NCBI GenBank assembly: GCA_035222895.1
Contig: JAVYIG010005337.1
Span: forward strand, 62,001 to 126,000
From: Strongylocentrotus droebachiensis
Taxonomy: Eukaryota; Echinodermata; Echinoidea; Camarodonta; Strongylocentrotidae
Reading direction: 5' to 3'
DNA: 64,000 nt
The position numbers were made by a program, and so were the translations under genes. The notes under the pieces were generated by a model that made no database searches, was not told the DNA's origin, and saw only the letters and a program-made list of their open reading frames with translations. The number at the start of each line of letters is the position of its first letter. Within the stretch, counting starts at the first letter, position 1. This document shows, piece after piece, positions 1-11,989 of the stretch.

Positions 1-121
1 CAGGGACTCTAGATCTGCCCCTGGGCCCACCAAGGGCCCTAAGGCGGGCCCCTGGTTGCTCAACTGACCGTAATCAAATACCAAAAACCCCTGAGCTTCC
101 GGGGGCTCTGTCCCCTGGATC
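1..121 (-). repeat. Satellite unit, inverted orientation
   Basis: The reverse complement matches the 60.5-64 kb satellite: GGGCCC blocks, GAGCTTCCGGGGGCTCTG and GACCGTAATCAAATA. It is split from the next unit (795-905) by the hAT-like element at 130-786. Confidence 0.85.
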
Positions 122-129
122 CCATACAG

Positions 130-786
130 CAGGCGCGGATCCAGGATTTCTTAGGGGGGGAGGCCCAAATTTGAAAATATGCGATCCAAATATTGGTACG
201 TAATGGTGACCAGCAGTGACGTAATGCGGGGGGGGGGGATGGGTGCAGGGAGGGCGAGTTTCCCCTCCCTCCTCCGCGAAACGCGGAAACTTTGACGTTT
301 CATTAAATCATTAGAGAAACAAGACAATTTGTTGTACAGTTCTCGACTCTTAATCCTCGTCTGAATTCAGTTTTCCCCCACCCGCACGAAGCTCGGAAGC
401 TTTTAAGTTCCATTAAATCATTAGAGAAACAAGACGATTCGCTGTACAGTTCTCGTCTCTTAATCCTCGTCTGAACTTAGTTCCCCCCCCCCCCCCCCTC
501 CCGCGCGAAGCGCGGAAGCTTTTACGTTTTATTAAATCATTAGAGAAACAAGACGATTCGCTGTACAGTTCTCGACTCTTAATCCTCGTCTGAATTCAGG
601 TTCTCCCCTCCCGCGCGAAGCGCGGAAGCTTTTGAGTTTCATTAAATCATTAGAGAAAGAAGACGTATTTAGTTCCTTTCCTTTCTCTCCTCTTTTCCCT
701 TTCCCTTCTTTTCCTTTCTTCTCTCTTTTTTTTTTTTTTTGCAGGGGGGGCCAAGGCCCGCTCGCCCCCCCCTGGATCCGCGCCTG
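130..786. mobile_element. hAT-like non-autonomous element with 8-bp target duplication
   Basis: The ends are CAGGCGCGGATCCAGG and CCTGGATCCGCGCCTG (perfect 16-bp inverted repeats). They are flanked by the 8-bp direct duplication CCATACAG at 122-129 and 787-794. The CAG...CTG ends and 8-bp duplication fit hAT elements. There is no transposase. The inside holds four tandem units of about 110-120 bp and a pyrimidine tract (about 675-740). Confidence 0.85.
277..665 (+). repeat. Four tandem units of about 110-120 bp inside the hAT-like element
   Basis: Units start near 277, 386, 507 and 617 with CGAAGCGCGGAAGCTTTT-like sequence, followed by ATTAAATCATTAGAGAAACA and a stretch ending in AATCCTCGTCTGAA. 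Spacing varies because of poly-C runs between units. Confidence 0.85.
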
Positions 787-794
787 CCATACAG

Positions 795-905
795 GCCCCT
801 AAGGCGGGCCCCTGGATGCTCATCTGACCGTAATTAAATACTTAAAACCCCTGAGCTTCCGGGGGCTCTGTCCCTTGGACCTCACCCAGGGCCCACCTGC
901 CCCCT
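795..905 (-). repeat. Satellite unit, inverted orientation (continuation)
   Basis: This continues the inverted satellite after the inserted element. CTGACCGTAATTAAATACTT and GAGCTTCCGGGGGCTCTG are the reverse complement of the unit at the far end of the window. Confidence 0.85.
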
Positions 906-1436
906 CCCCCCATTTTCCGGCGCCTATTTCCCCCACGCCTATGTCCCCACGCCAATAGACGCTCCACTCGCTTCGCTCGCTACGCTCTACCTGGTCGTTA
1001 ATAGGGACTTTTAGATTTGCGTGGACTGATACTCGTGACGTCCATTCAAGGCAGTGCATTAACAGGACGTCGATCGTAGCAATCCCCATTGTCTTCGTGC
1101 GAATCTAAAAGTCCCTATTACTCCATTTTGAAAAACGTTCCGCGGTGCCTGCATGTAACATGTAAAAGTGGTGGACTGGTGGTGATGCAGATTTTTCTTC
1201 TGCTCCCCTAAACGTTTTTTGCTCATTACGCCACTGCCCCTAAAAGTTGAGCCCCCCTGGAATGGCTTTACAGTCCCCCGAGTAACATTGTAGATGACAT
1301 CGGAAGACATCGCTGCTATCTTGCGATCGACTGCTTCTTGCCTGTTGGTAAAATGTATTATGACAAATTTCATTCATATAACACTGTTACAGTAAAGTAA
1401 ACGACCTGATACTATATTTTCCAATAGGCTTCAGGT
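906..1436. other. Intergenic stretch, no gene seen
   Basis: A short inverted pair surrounds 1004-1122 (CTTTTAGATTTGCGTGGACT against GAATCTAAAAGTCCCTATTA), with 'aatagggacttttagat' at both ends, suggesting a small fold-back element of about 125 bp. The rest shows no coding or RNA signal. Confidence 0.4.
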
Positions 1437-2180
1437 ATCCAGCTGATCTAGCTAAAATATGGGGGTCGGGGCTTTTGGGGGCGTATGCCGGTTACTCCAC
1501 CCCTCTTAATACACGATGCCGAACATTTTCCTGTTGTTTTCGTGAGGTGACCTTTCCAGCTGATCTAGCTCATTATGGGGGTCGGGTGTTTTTTTTTTGT
1601 TTTTTTTTTTTTTTTTTTGGGGGGGGGGGGTATGCCGGCTTCTCCACACCACCTAAAATATCTGGCAATGGTCATTCATGTACCAGTTCACGATACCAAA
1701 CATTTTCCTGTTGTTTACATGAGGTTACCTTTCCAGCTGATCTAGCTCATTATGGGAGTCGGAGGCTTTTGGGGGCGTCTGCCGGATACACACCACCACT
1801 TAACATGTCTGGCAATGGACATTCATGTAATAGTAGACTAAGGCCAACATTCTCCAACTAGTTTCATGGGGTCACCTTTCCAGCTAATCTAGATCATTAT
1901 GGGGGTCGGGGGCTTTTGGGGGCGTCTGCTAGGTACACCCCACCACTTAAAATGTCTGGCAATGGTCATTTATATAACAGTGGACCATGCCGAAAATGTC
2001 CTCATAATTTTCATAGGGTTACCTTTCCAGCTGATCTAGCTCACTTTTTGGGGGTCCCTTTTTTAGGACCCCCATTGCCACACCCACCCGCTAGGACATG
2101 CCAGACGGCCCATTCCTTATTGTAATAGATAGGGAATCATGTTATAAACATGAACATCGGTTACCTTTCCAGCTAGGTTG
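1437..2180 (+). repeat. Tandem repeat, about 120-180 bp units
   Basis: The phrase CCTTTCCAGCTGATCTAGCT recurs with small changes at about 1437 (partial), 1552, 1729, 1880 and 2022, with a last partial copy near 2163. Between copies are GGGGGTCGGGGGCTTTTGGG and ATGTCTGGCAATGG. Open frames here are by-products of the repeat. Confidence 0.85.
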
Positions 2181-2702
2181 ACCCCTGCTGGCTCCCGTAC
2201 TTGTAATTTGTTTAAGAATGTGACAATTTGATTTGTCCCAACTTATGATTCTTGAGAATGTGACATAATTAAAGTTTACATCTAGAGGTATTCAACAAAG
2301 GCCCTAATTCAACCAATTCACTTTTCATTCTTGAGTTACGAAAAACACGAAAAAAAAACACGGCAATATATTATACATTTAGCCTGACGGTAGTGAAGTA
2401 AGAGAAATAACTCATGAGAAGATGAAAAACAGGCACTGAATTTTTTTTTAGATGTCATGGGACATCGTCTGCTTGTGCAAATCATGTCCATCCTGTGATC
2501 TCACACATCTCATCAGCGTTCGGAGAGCTCTTCAGGTGCTATGCCGGGGCTGAATTTAAGCGTTTTGTAATTTATAATAATCATTACTTCGAATGTTTCC
2601 AAGCATTGAATTTTGATAACCTTGTCGAATCAAATTTTCAACTTTGCAATAATGAAAATAAAGTTAGTTTTTTTTAAATCAATGAATATCTACTCTAATA
2701 TC
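2181..2702. other. Intergenic stretch, no gene seen
   Basis: AT-rich sequence without splice-linked coding potential or recognisable RNA. Confidence 0.3.
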
Positions 2703-2853
2703 CTGGAGGGTGTTTCACAAAACTTGTCATCAGTGACAAATGACAGTTTTTGTTATAAGCTACTGAAATCCTTGCTTCTGATTGGTTATCAACAGATTTG
2801 TCACTGATTTATGTCATTCGTCATTGAAAAAAGGCTTTGTGAAACAGGGCCCT
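2703..2853. mobile_element. Fold-back MITE, family A
   Basis: The ends are TGTTTCACAAAACTTGTCAT and the near reverse complement ATTGAAAAAAGGCTTTGTGA plus AACA. Inside is GCTACTGAAATCCTTGCTTC then TGATTGGTTATCA. It is about 150 bp long and non-coding. Nine copies of this family lie in the window. Confidence 0.9.
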
Positions 2854-3570
2854 GATTGACGGAATAGTTTACACTTTACACTTTTATCTGTTTTGTTAAT
2901 TTGTTGGTGTTTTTCTCACTTTGTCTTATTTTGTTTTGTTTTTGTCTTCTTATTTATGTCTTGTTTCTTGGTTTCCCTTGTTATCGTTGTTGTTTTCGTT
3001 AGTGTCTTTTCCGTCTGTTTGAATTGTCTGTACTTTATAAAACCTCGTCCCAGTTCAGTTTTTGTTTTGTTATAGTGGAATGCCCCGTGATTTTTTTTTT
3101 AATGCAAATTTAATTTGTAATGTCCCATGTAGCACTTAGACATAAGAGAAACAATTTGTTTACTATGTTCATAAAAGAGTATTTACCTGTTTGGTTACCA
3201 ATTATTTATATAGTATGTTCCACTTACATTTATGAAAAAGGAAAATAAAATCGTTTAAAATATTTTGTTATGATCAATAAAATCACTCAATACAACAAAA
3301 TAATAATATCCGGTCTGTCCAAATTAGCTACTACTTTGTGGGGGAAAGGGCAAGATATTAAATCACAATGAATCGTATCATATCACATTTCATGTATAAC
3401 ACTTTGCACATTAATAACGGCTTTGAACAGATAAATATTTCCAGATACATATTATATTTTTCATGGGCTTTGAGAACACCTAAAATTGTCGTCAATTTGG
3501 ATGATTGTCTGACAGCCGATGGAAACGTGACATCACTCCCTATATCTGAAAGTTTGGAAGCACCAAGACC

Positions 3571-3726
3571 TGGGGGGGGGGGGCGTTTCACAAAACTTGT
3601 CATCAGTTGAAAATGACAATTTTGTTATAAGCTACTGACATCCTTGCTTCTGATTGGTTATCAGCAGATTTGTCACTGATTTTTGTCATATATCATTGAA
3701 AAAAGGCTTTGTGAAACGCCTCCCAG
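3571..3726. mobile_element. Fold-back MITE, family A
   Basis: Same structure as 2703-2853: poly-G left border, GCGTTTCACAAAACTTGTCA, and a right end CTTTGTGAAACGCCTCCCAG complementary to the left border. Confidence 0.9.
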
Positions 3727-4075
3727 AACAACAAATCTAAACCGATCAATATTGCGAATGGGAAGCTTAGTGTGAAAAAAATGGAGGTTTGTTTTGTGAA
3801 TAGCTGAAGGGTCAGCGTGGTTGAAGAGCAAGGAGATAAACTATTTGCCCCACAGATGTTCTTTTGTCTCTAATTTTTTTCCCCGTATATTTTTGCTTCA
3901 TATCGATTACTAGTATTTGTTGTGTTCTTTTGACGTAATTGCTCCACTTGATCTGAAAAACATCTCGTTTCTTTGCAAGTAAGGTGAAGGGCGGCGTAAC
4001 CATACACACCACCCCTCCCCATCCAAAATGTATTAGTTAGAAAATAAGAATTAGAAAAACTCTTTGACTTCAGGG
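3727..4075. other. Intergenic stretch, no gene seen
   Basis: No coding, RNA or repeat structure that I can support. Confidence 0.3.
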
Positions 4076-4232
4076 CCCCCGTCTTACAAAGAGTTGCGAT
4101 TGATCCAAATCAATCGCAAGTCCTCCAATCAATCGCAAGTTTGCAGTCTCCCATCTCTTATGTACATAGTGGCGATTGATATCAATCGTAAATAAGTTGC
4201 GATTGATATCAACTCTTTGTAAGACGGGACCC
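4076..4232. mobile_element. Fold-back MITE, family C
   Basis: GTCTTACAAAGAGTTGCGAT at the left pairs with GATATCAACTCTTTGTAAGA at the right. The inside is built from short repeats of ATTGATNNNAATCGCAA. A second copy is at 56986-57131 and a fragment at 36644-36715. Confidence 0.88.
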
Positions 4233-4786
4233 TGATATATATTATGGTACTGCGTAAAAATGAATTTATGGACTTGGGTCATACAGCTTGAGAGTCAAAT
4301 GTTGATGCATCGCTATACCAGCGATGTGTAAAACATGGTAGCATTTTCAACTATCAAAAACGCTATTTTTAACGCATTTTACCCAAGGAAAAAAAAACGA
4401 AGGGAGCATTAGCTGCAACCAAGCAATAAGGATTCATTCATAGTTTTGAACAAGGCAAAACGCTATTCTGAACAATTGTCTTTTATCATTTCAAATTTCT
4501 TTCGAATGTTGAAAGCACTATTTTGCACTTTACTCCTCTATTCGGGGGGCTATGTTGACAACGTCCTGATAAAACTTCGATACTAGAAAGCGAGGGTTAT
4601 AATTTTTTCGAAGGTTACACCCTTGTTTCCAAGGCACTATATCTTACATAAAGGAAGGAGGGCGAAATCTTGAAACAAACATTAAGTAAGGGAGCAAAGC
4701 GAACGATCTATAGAATAGCTTCTCATTTTAAGCCCTTGAAAACACCATTTTATCGTGCTTTTTGCATTGCATTGCATTGGGGCCCC

Positions 4787-4821
<35 letters not shown>

Positions 4822-5937
4822 TTTAATTTTTATCCTCCAGGACTATATTTTGTTTTCCTTTTTGCCTTTTTCTTTCTCTCTTTCGAGGTTTTTGGGACCG
4901 ATACAAGAGCCGTCCGGTGCGAATACCCCCAACCCCTTGATATGTCACTGGGCATAATTTTGTTATCAGTTTCTACAACATCTTTAATCTGCATTTTCAT
5001 GTAAAAAAATGTGACGTTTACAAAAGCATTCAAACCCTGGGATCAAATAAGCTCGTTTGACCCGTTCAAAGCATGGTGTGAACGATCTCCACTCCACTGG
5101 GGGAAATATTCCTAACATAATGGGTCACAATGATAAGGGCATTTGGCAATTACTAATACAAAGGCTTTCGTCATCCTACCAGGTCCCCATTTCTCTTGTT
5201 TAGGTATGGAGGGGAAAATAAAGGCAACAACGACCTGCTAGTGTATAACTACGACTAGGCTCTTCTTGTTTACCATCGACTAAAAGTGTTATTTTTTCAC
5301 AATTTCTGTTATAAATGATACCCCAAGCATGGAAGATTGAGCAAAATTTTACCTATGTAGGAATAACTCGCCCTGAATAGATTTTACCTTTGGAAACATT
5401 GATAATAATTCAATGATATCATTTTCATCCGGTACACAAAATTTAGTGGGGCAGTCTTCTGTTAAAACGAGAAACAATCCGCTTTACAAGTGGAAGGTCA
5501 CTCAAATAACCAACTTGTTTGTGTCTCAGATGGTTGAAAACTGTGTTGAATTTGTCAGCTTTTCTTTGTTTGTTAGAATATCTCCGGAATTCAAGATAAT
5601 GAGCACTGCCAGATGTTTGATCGGATCTGTCACGTTCAGGCACCCCCGTGCACGTATCTATTGCGGATTTTCGGTTCAAGGACTAGCTATAGTCTCAACT
5701 GCATGAAAATGGGACAAGGTAAAGGGGCGTGGTTTGCCACTAAGCATCGAGTGTTAAATGCGTATAGAAGGGTTAATTGATATAGTACTATATAGCTGCC
5801 CCAATTTTAGAAACAAAATCTAGCCCAGATGTATGTTTGACCCCTATTTTACATGAAAAAAAGGAAAATCCGGATTTTAAAATAGGAGTTGTACCACGGA
5901 GCGGCGCACATTAATCAGTAACTTGGTGATGCCATAA
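4233..5937. other. Intergenic stretch with an (AAT)n microsatellite
   Basis: A pure (AAT/ATA)n run lies at about 4789-4822. An open frame of 97 codons at 5413-5706 has no recognised similarity, no splice or poly(A) context, and overlaps an equally open antisense frame, so it is not called as a gene. Confidence 0.5.
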
Positions 5938-6412
5938 TTAAGGGGACTTGGTAACATTGCTCAGAATGATGAAAGAAAGTGGTGCTTAAGTAGTGATTTC
6001 AATGCTAGATGTACAATTAAAGATAATCTGATAGTTTGAGTGAAAACGGACTATTATTAATGATACAAATTGGGAAAAACTGATTTGAACGATTCCTAAT
6101 TATCCCAAATACATTATTCTATTCTATATTATATATTTTAGGTGAATGTAAATCGTCAAAAAGCAATGAATTGGCTCTTTATACCATTCCAGACATTTCA
6201 ATGTTGAGAGATTTTTAAAAGCCTGTCCTATGTCTTTTTGGATGGAAAAATGGTTGGGAAAATTCAGAAATCTTCGGAGAATTTACTGTTAGAGTGATGC
6301 CTTCAAAGAAAACCATAGATATCTTTGTGGTCTGAGAATTTTTCAGGATTTGTTGCATGTTAGAGGATTAGTACAGTAGAAGGAACATAGTAAGTAACGT
6401 TTCATACATAGC
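5938..6412. mobile_element. Dispersed repeat, family E
   Basis: Shares GGGGACTTGGTAACATTG, then GTGATTTCAATGCTAGATGT and ACCATAGATATCTTTGTGGT, in the same order as 7413-7897. Confidence 0.85.
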
Positions 6413-6547
6413 CACCCTCCCCACTTACGTCTTTATTATGTTGGACGGTGTTAGAAGAATTTAGGTTGTCACGAGGAGTAGAATCATCATCTCTTGCCAG
6501 CTAATAAACTCTCCAGTGAGCCTTTTGATTTGTGCGTTTGGGTTGTG

Positions 6548-6614
6548 CGTGTATGTTATGTGTGTGTGTGCGCGCGCGTGTGTGTGCGTGCGTGTGTGTG
6601 CGTACGCCAGTGTG
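6548..6614. repeat. (TG/CG)n microsatellite
   Basis: Alternating purine/pyrimidine TGTGTGTGTGCGCGCGCGTG and following sequence over about 65 bp, capable of Z-DNA. Confidence 0.9.
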
Positions 6615-6690
6615 TTTGTGTGCGATCAATATCTTTCGAGTATTGACCGTTTTGCTCACCCAATCAAAACTCTTTCCCTTTCCCTTGAGG

Positions 6691-7009
6691 CCTGGGGGGT
6701 GTTTCACAAAGATACTAAGTTGAACTTATCTCTAAGTTGGACTTAAAAATTATGGAAAGCCATTAGCATCTTTGAAAATATTTTGTAAAAGTTATTTTGA
6801 AAGGCATTAATTGTTAATTCAAATCATTCATATTTTCTATCATCAAGGAGATTTCATGTTCTTGATGTGGAAATTATAAAAAAAATCTAAAATACTTGAA
6901 GTTCTGCTTTTGAATATATTTCATTTTAAGGCTCCAATGGCTGTCCATAATTTTTAAGTCCAACTTAGTGTTGAGTTCTACTTAGGATCTTTGTGAAACA
7001 CCCCCCTGG
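6691..7009. mobile_element. Fold-back MITE, family B (about 320 bp)
   Basis: GGGGGGTGTTTCACAAAGAT at the left pairs with ATCTTTGTGAAACACCCCCC at the right. The inner arms also pair (AAGTTGGACTTAAAAATTAT against ATAATTTTTAAGTCCAACTT style). It shares only the extreme termini with family A. Confidence 0.92.
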
Positions 7010-7412
7010 TGGCGGGGTAGGGGGTGGCAGTGCTTGGGGTTCGGTTTGCACAAACACTTTATTGCGATGCCAAGCTGGTGTCATTTGGGGGAATTTGGTT
7101 TATTGGGATCTGTTTTTTGTTTTAAATAGAAGGTGCATATTGTGAGCCGGTGCGTGGGCCGGTCAATTCATTGTAATGCATTTTAGGCAAAGCATTTAAC
7201 TTATATATGACAGCGAGATCCGTATTACAAATCCAAGACATGCCTGAAGGGCTAAAAGCTCTTTGTTTGTGTTTTCTTTTTTTCTTCTGTTTTCTCTTCG
7301 CCAGATGCATACAATAATTATAGTTCTTTAATTAGATTACGGTTAATGAACCATACAACGTAGTTCACACCGACTTATGCGAGAAGAAATATATTTAGAC
7401 GTTTAGAATTAA

Positions 7413-7897
7413 GTTAAAGGGACTTGGTAACATTGTTCAGACGAGAGAAAATGGTGCTATAAGGTAGTGACATCAATGCTAGATGTACAATTAAAATTAA
7501 TCTGAAAGTTTGAGTGAAAACAGACCATTATTAATGATAACAATTAGGAAAAACTGGTCTGATCGATTCCTAAATTCTCCCAACTATATCATTACAATTT
7601 ACTTACATTTTAGGTGAATGTAAAAAGTCACAAAGCAATGAATAAACCCTTCCAGACATTTAAGTGTTGAAAGATGTTTGTCTCAAGTCTTATTATCATG
7701 GAAAAACGAATGGAAAAATTCAAACATGGTTGGGAGAATTTACTGTTAGAGGATGTTGCACAGTGACGCCTTCAAGAAAACCATAGATATCTTTGTGGTT
7801 TGAGAATTGTTCAGGATTTTTCGCATGTCAGAGGGTTTGTACAGTAGAAGAAATATAATGAGTAACATTCTATACGATGTTACCGAGTCACTTTAAA
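7413..7897. mobile_element. Dispersed fold-back repeat, family E
   Basis: The left end TTAAAGGGACTTGGTAACAT is roughly complementary to the right end ATGTTACCGAGTCACTTTAA. It is about 485 bp and non-coding. Part of the family appears reversed at about 31190-31545. Confidence 0.88.
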
Positions 7898-8125
7898 GAT
7901 ACCATGTCCCTTTTGCAGGCAACATCAAATTGTGTAGAACTTTGCAAGAATTATGAATATGCATCTGTGAAATTTAAACATTAGCAGTGTCCTAATATTC
8001 AAATTATGCAAGGAAACCCGTTTACTTGCTAGACTTCACTGTCAGACACTATTGAGTGACTGACTATCATTTTTTCTTCTTTGGTATTAACATACATAAA
8101 CTGAGCTGTAAAGGGTACTAGTGCA
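7898..8125. mobile_element. Dispersed repeat, family F
   Basis: Shares GTGTCCTAATATTCAAATTA, TGCAAGGAAA and GTCAGACACTATTGAGTGAC with 12555-12770 and 46430-46660. Confidence 0.85.
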
Positions 8126-8287
8126 TTTTGTTTACATCAATAACCCACTTCTTGTAATGGCCAAAATTAAACTGATTGAATCTTTGCGTAGCATAAAACA
8201 TACGACCATTCGCTACAATGGTCTGAAAATCATACTATTACTAGCTAGGTATAGCACACCAAAAATAAGTACAACAAACACATGTTA

Positions 8288-9402
8288 TAGGATTTCCCGG
8301 TCAAATTCGCGAGTTTGTCATTAAATTTAATTTGTCTTGCGTTCAAATTCGACGGTTTTAGTGCTGTCGGGTATATCTCGGGTTTATATTCCTTTTTCTA
8401 GATTTCAAATCTATGAAGTTTTCGTTAGAATCTATGTATGTTTCATTCAAATTGATGAACAAAGTGCTTCTTTCGCTATTTGGTCATGCGATTTAGCGCA
8501 ACACGATTTTATGACATCGCGACGGTGTACTTCTAGCATTCTAATTCATTTGTGGCATTCAAATTAGCACTTTGTGCACTAAAATTAATGGTCAATATAC
8601 ATTTCTCGTTTATTACACACTTTTTTATAGCTCATTCTTTTTCTTTCAAGATCGTTTTTTCATGTGTATTTCATCCTATTTTATTTTCTTGCATTTATAC
8701 TCTTTATATACTTTTAGATTGATCAGATATTCATCAGCCTTTAAGTTTGATTGTTAAAAAAAGAAGACTTACATCTACGGACTTGATGGTCTCAATATTT
8801 GTGTAAATTTTCATGTAAGGTAGTTGTTCGTCTTGTGTTTCATCATAAATTTATCAGAATTTCATTATGGAAGAAGGGTACAATATTGTGACTGGGGTAG
8901 GTGTTTTTGTATCCCCACTTTTCCGGGGTATATGAACATGTCCGTTCAGAAATGCCATGATATCCCTTGATTTCGCCCCTTCTTTACCTAATGTCTGACT
9001 ACACACATATGCTTTGTCCTCAAAATTAATAAATTGAATAACTGAAAAGACCCCAATGGCAAATCATGTATTTAATTGCATTTTTTTAAAACTTTAAACG
9101 TGTGTTGCATTTCTTCCCCCTAACATTCCTAACTTGAATAAACATAATTCGAATACGAATGACAGGTGTTAATTTGAATGATAAAAATGACGCCTCGACA
9201 AGTGACGATTAATTTAAATGCTAGTTGAGCAGTTTCTAAATTGAATGACAGATCTATGAATTCCTTCGACCAAAATCCTAAATTAAATACAAAATCGGGA
9301 ACATTGAATGATAATTGGCATGGCAAAGCTGATCTGCGCTAATTTAAATGCAAAGTAAATGAATTCGAATGACATACTCGCGAATTTGGCCAGGAAATCC
9401 TA
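8288..9402. mobile_element. Fold-back element of about 1.1 kb
   Basis: The left end TAGGATTTCCCGGTCAAATT continues CGCGAGTTTGTCATT. The right end is the near complement AATGACATACTCGCGAATTT then GGCCAGGAAATCCTA. Both arms contain spaced copies of (G)CATTCAAATT/AATTTAAATGC. It is AT-rich, with no transposase. Confidence 0.85.
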
Positions 9403-10325
9403 TATTTGATGGTTGCAAATGATCAAGCTTGATGAAAGCTTCAAAAAACAAAAAACAGAATTGAAATCGGTCAATGCGTTGTGATTTTATACCATTTTTT
9501 TGATGTCGCAAAATTACCGAAAAACCTGCCAGAAATGGTCAAATTGGCAAAAATTGCAAAATTCGACAAAGTTGACAACTTAATTCATCACTTTTTTGGA
9601 CACAAATAATAAATTAAATTATCAGACACTAAAATATCATCTTTGTAAAAAAATACAAAAAAGAAAATTCATATATCTATTACCGTTTTGAAAACAGAAG
9701 CCAACAAAATAAGTAATTTTTGCCATTTTTGCGAATCTGCAGATATGAAAAAGTTGTGAAAATAACTAAGTCCGCCTAATTAATATGCGCATATGTAATC
9801 AAATCAAAACCGAACATGATACATCAGTGAAACCTATGTATATCAGACAGGTATGGAAATATATATTTTTTTTAAATATAAAAAAATCATGAATATTCAT
9901 CAAATATGCAAATTAGGTCATTTCAGCTAATTATATATTCGCGCACTCATTATGCAAATTAGGAAAGTCAAACTGTTCATTTTTTGGCATTTTTAAAATC
10001 ATATATTCATAGATCATATTTACACCAAATATTAACCTCAAATTCCAAATATTTTTGCAATGCCAATAAGATATGGCGATGGAAATTACTTGGATCACCG
10101 TCACAGCTATTACCTCCTGTGTTTCACAAATTATTCAGAAAAACCGATAATATGATAAGAATTTGTAGACTTTCAGCTACATCACAGTATATGTTTTTTT
10201 TTTTTAAGATGTCAGATTTGAGGATTTATGACGTTTTTCCGAGAAACCATTCAACAGGCCATAACATTCCACAGGGACTGAATTTCAGAGAAAAAAAAAC
10301 AAAATTTGGTGACACCAGTACATTT
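9403..10325. other. AT-rich intergenic stretch, no gene seen
   Basis: Many short runs of A or T and repeated phrases such as ATATGCAAATTAGG, but no coding or RNA feature. Confidence 0.4.
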
Positions 10326-10333
10326 GTGGCTAC

Positions 10334-11981
10334 CAGAGGCGGTTCTCCCGGGGGGCAGGGGGGCACAGTGCCCCCCCCTACTTTTTCAGATACCCCAAAA
10401 GTGCCCTTTTTACATAGGAAAAGTGCCCCTTTTATTTTGTAAGAAGTGCCCCTTTTACATAGGAAAGGTGCCCCTTTTACTTTGACAAGTGCCCCTATTA
10501 CTTAGTAAAAGTGCTCCTTCCCCCTTTTCACCTCTGACGAGTGCCCTTTTTATTTTTGACACGTGCCCCATTTCCTTCGACATGTTCCCATTTTCCTTTG
10601 CAATAAGTGTCCATTTTCCATTCTCATAAATCTTGAAATTATCTTGAATAAGTGCCCTTTTTAATCTCTAGTAAGTGCCTCTTTTCAGGTACGAGAAGTG
10701 CCCCTTTTCACTTTTAATAAGTGCCCCCTCCACCTCTGATAATTGCCCTATTCAAAACTGAGAGGTGCTCCTTTTACTTTGACAACTTCCCCTTTTTTCC
10801 TTTGTAAGAAGTGCCCCTTCTCCTTTTAATAACTACCCCTTTTTTAAACTCGGATGAGCACACCTTTCATTTTAACATGTGCCCCTCTTATTTTCTAATA
10901 AGTGCCCCTTTTCCTTATGATAAGTGCCCCCATTAAAAAGAGAGAGCTCCTTCCCTTTCTCATAACTACCCCTTTCCCTTTCTAATAAGTGCCCCTTTTC
11001 CTTATGATAAGTGCCCCCATTGAAAAGAAAGAGCTCCTTCCCCTTCTCATAACTGCCCCTTTTAAAATCTGAACGGTGCCCCCTTTTTATTCAACAAATG
11101 CACATTTTCCTTTATTATAAGTGCCCCTTTTACATTTTCATAAGTGCCCCTTTTCATATCTGGTCAGTGCCCCTTTTCAACTCTGATAATTCTCCTTTTA
11201 ATAATGATACGTGCCCCTTTTCCTTTCTAATAAGGGACCTATCCCCTTTTCACCTCTTATAAATGCCCCTATCAAAATCTGATGGGTGCCCCTTTTCCGT
11301 CAACAAATGCCTATTTCCCATTTTCGTAAACGCCTCTTTTTCATCACTGGTGAGTGCCTCTTTTCAGGTGAAAAAATGCCTCATTTTCACCTCTTATAAT
11401 TATCCTTTGTACTTTGACACGTGCTCCTTTTCTTTTCTAATAAGTGTCTTATCCCTTTCGATAATTGTCCCCTTTTCATGTAATCATTAAACGTGCCCCT
11501 TATTTAAAGCGACTAAGAGCAATTTCCCCCAAAGTTCGCTCGCTGCGCTCGCTCGCATTTAAAGATGATATAATTATGTTACTTATCAAAGGTCTTTTCA
11601 GTCTTCCGTTATGAGAATGTGGTTATAACCCCATCACGATTGGCTTTTTTCCTCTTTATAAGATGTAATTTTTCGCACTGCGACCTCACAGATCTTTAAA
11701 ATTTTTCTCGCTCGCTTCGCTCGCTCGTAAATGCATATTCAGACATCACACCCAACTGTAAAGTATGATGCTTAAGCGATATCTTGTATTATGTATGAAG
11801 AGAAACAAATATTGAAATCATCCCTGATAATGTAATCACAATGTAGGGGTATATACCACTGTCTACAAAATTGTATATTTTCGCTTTGAGATTTCCCACT
11901 GTAGGTGCCCTTTTTTTCCAGAAAGTGCCCTTTTTTGTTGGTGCCCCCCCCCCCACTTTGGAAGTCGCTCGGCCGCCCCTG
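10334..11981. mobile_element. hAT-like non-autonomous element filled with a GTGCCCC minisatellite
   Basis: The ends are CAGAGGCGGTTCTCCC and CTCGGCCGCCCCTG (inner inverted repeat GAGGCGG/CCGCCCC). They are flanked by a perfect 8-bp duplication, GTGGCTAC, at 10326-10333 and 11982-11989. The 1.65-kb body has no transposase. Confidence 0.85.
10420..11515. repeat. Degenerate minisatellite AAGTGCCCCTTTT (about 25-35 bp units)
   Basis: Dozens of loosely spaced repeats of 'aagtgcccctttt' plus an AT-rich spacer such as 'cctttctaata'. Two blocks (10915-10985 and 10990-11055) are near-perfect local duplications. The same motif in reverse complement (AAAAGGGGCACTT) is found at 14400-15070. Confidence 0.92.
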
Positions 11982-11989
11982 GTGGCTAC

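Noticed and set aside
820..1373. Two overlapping minus-strand open frames
   Set aside because: They cross the satellite unit and a small fold-back; composition and context do not support coding.
5413..5706. A 97-codon open frame as a small gene
   Set aside because: No similarity recognised, no splice or poly(A) context, and an antisense frame of similar length covers it.
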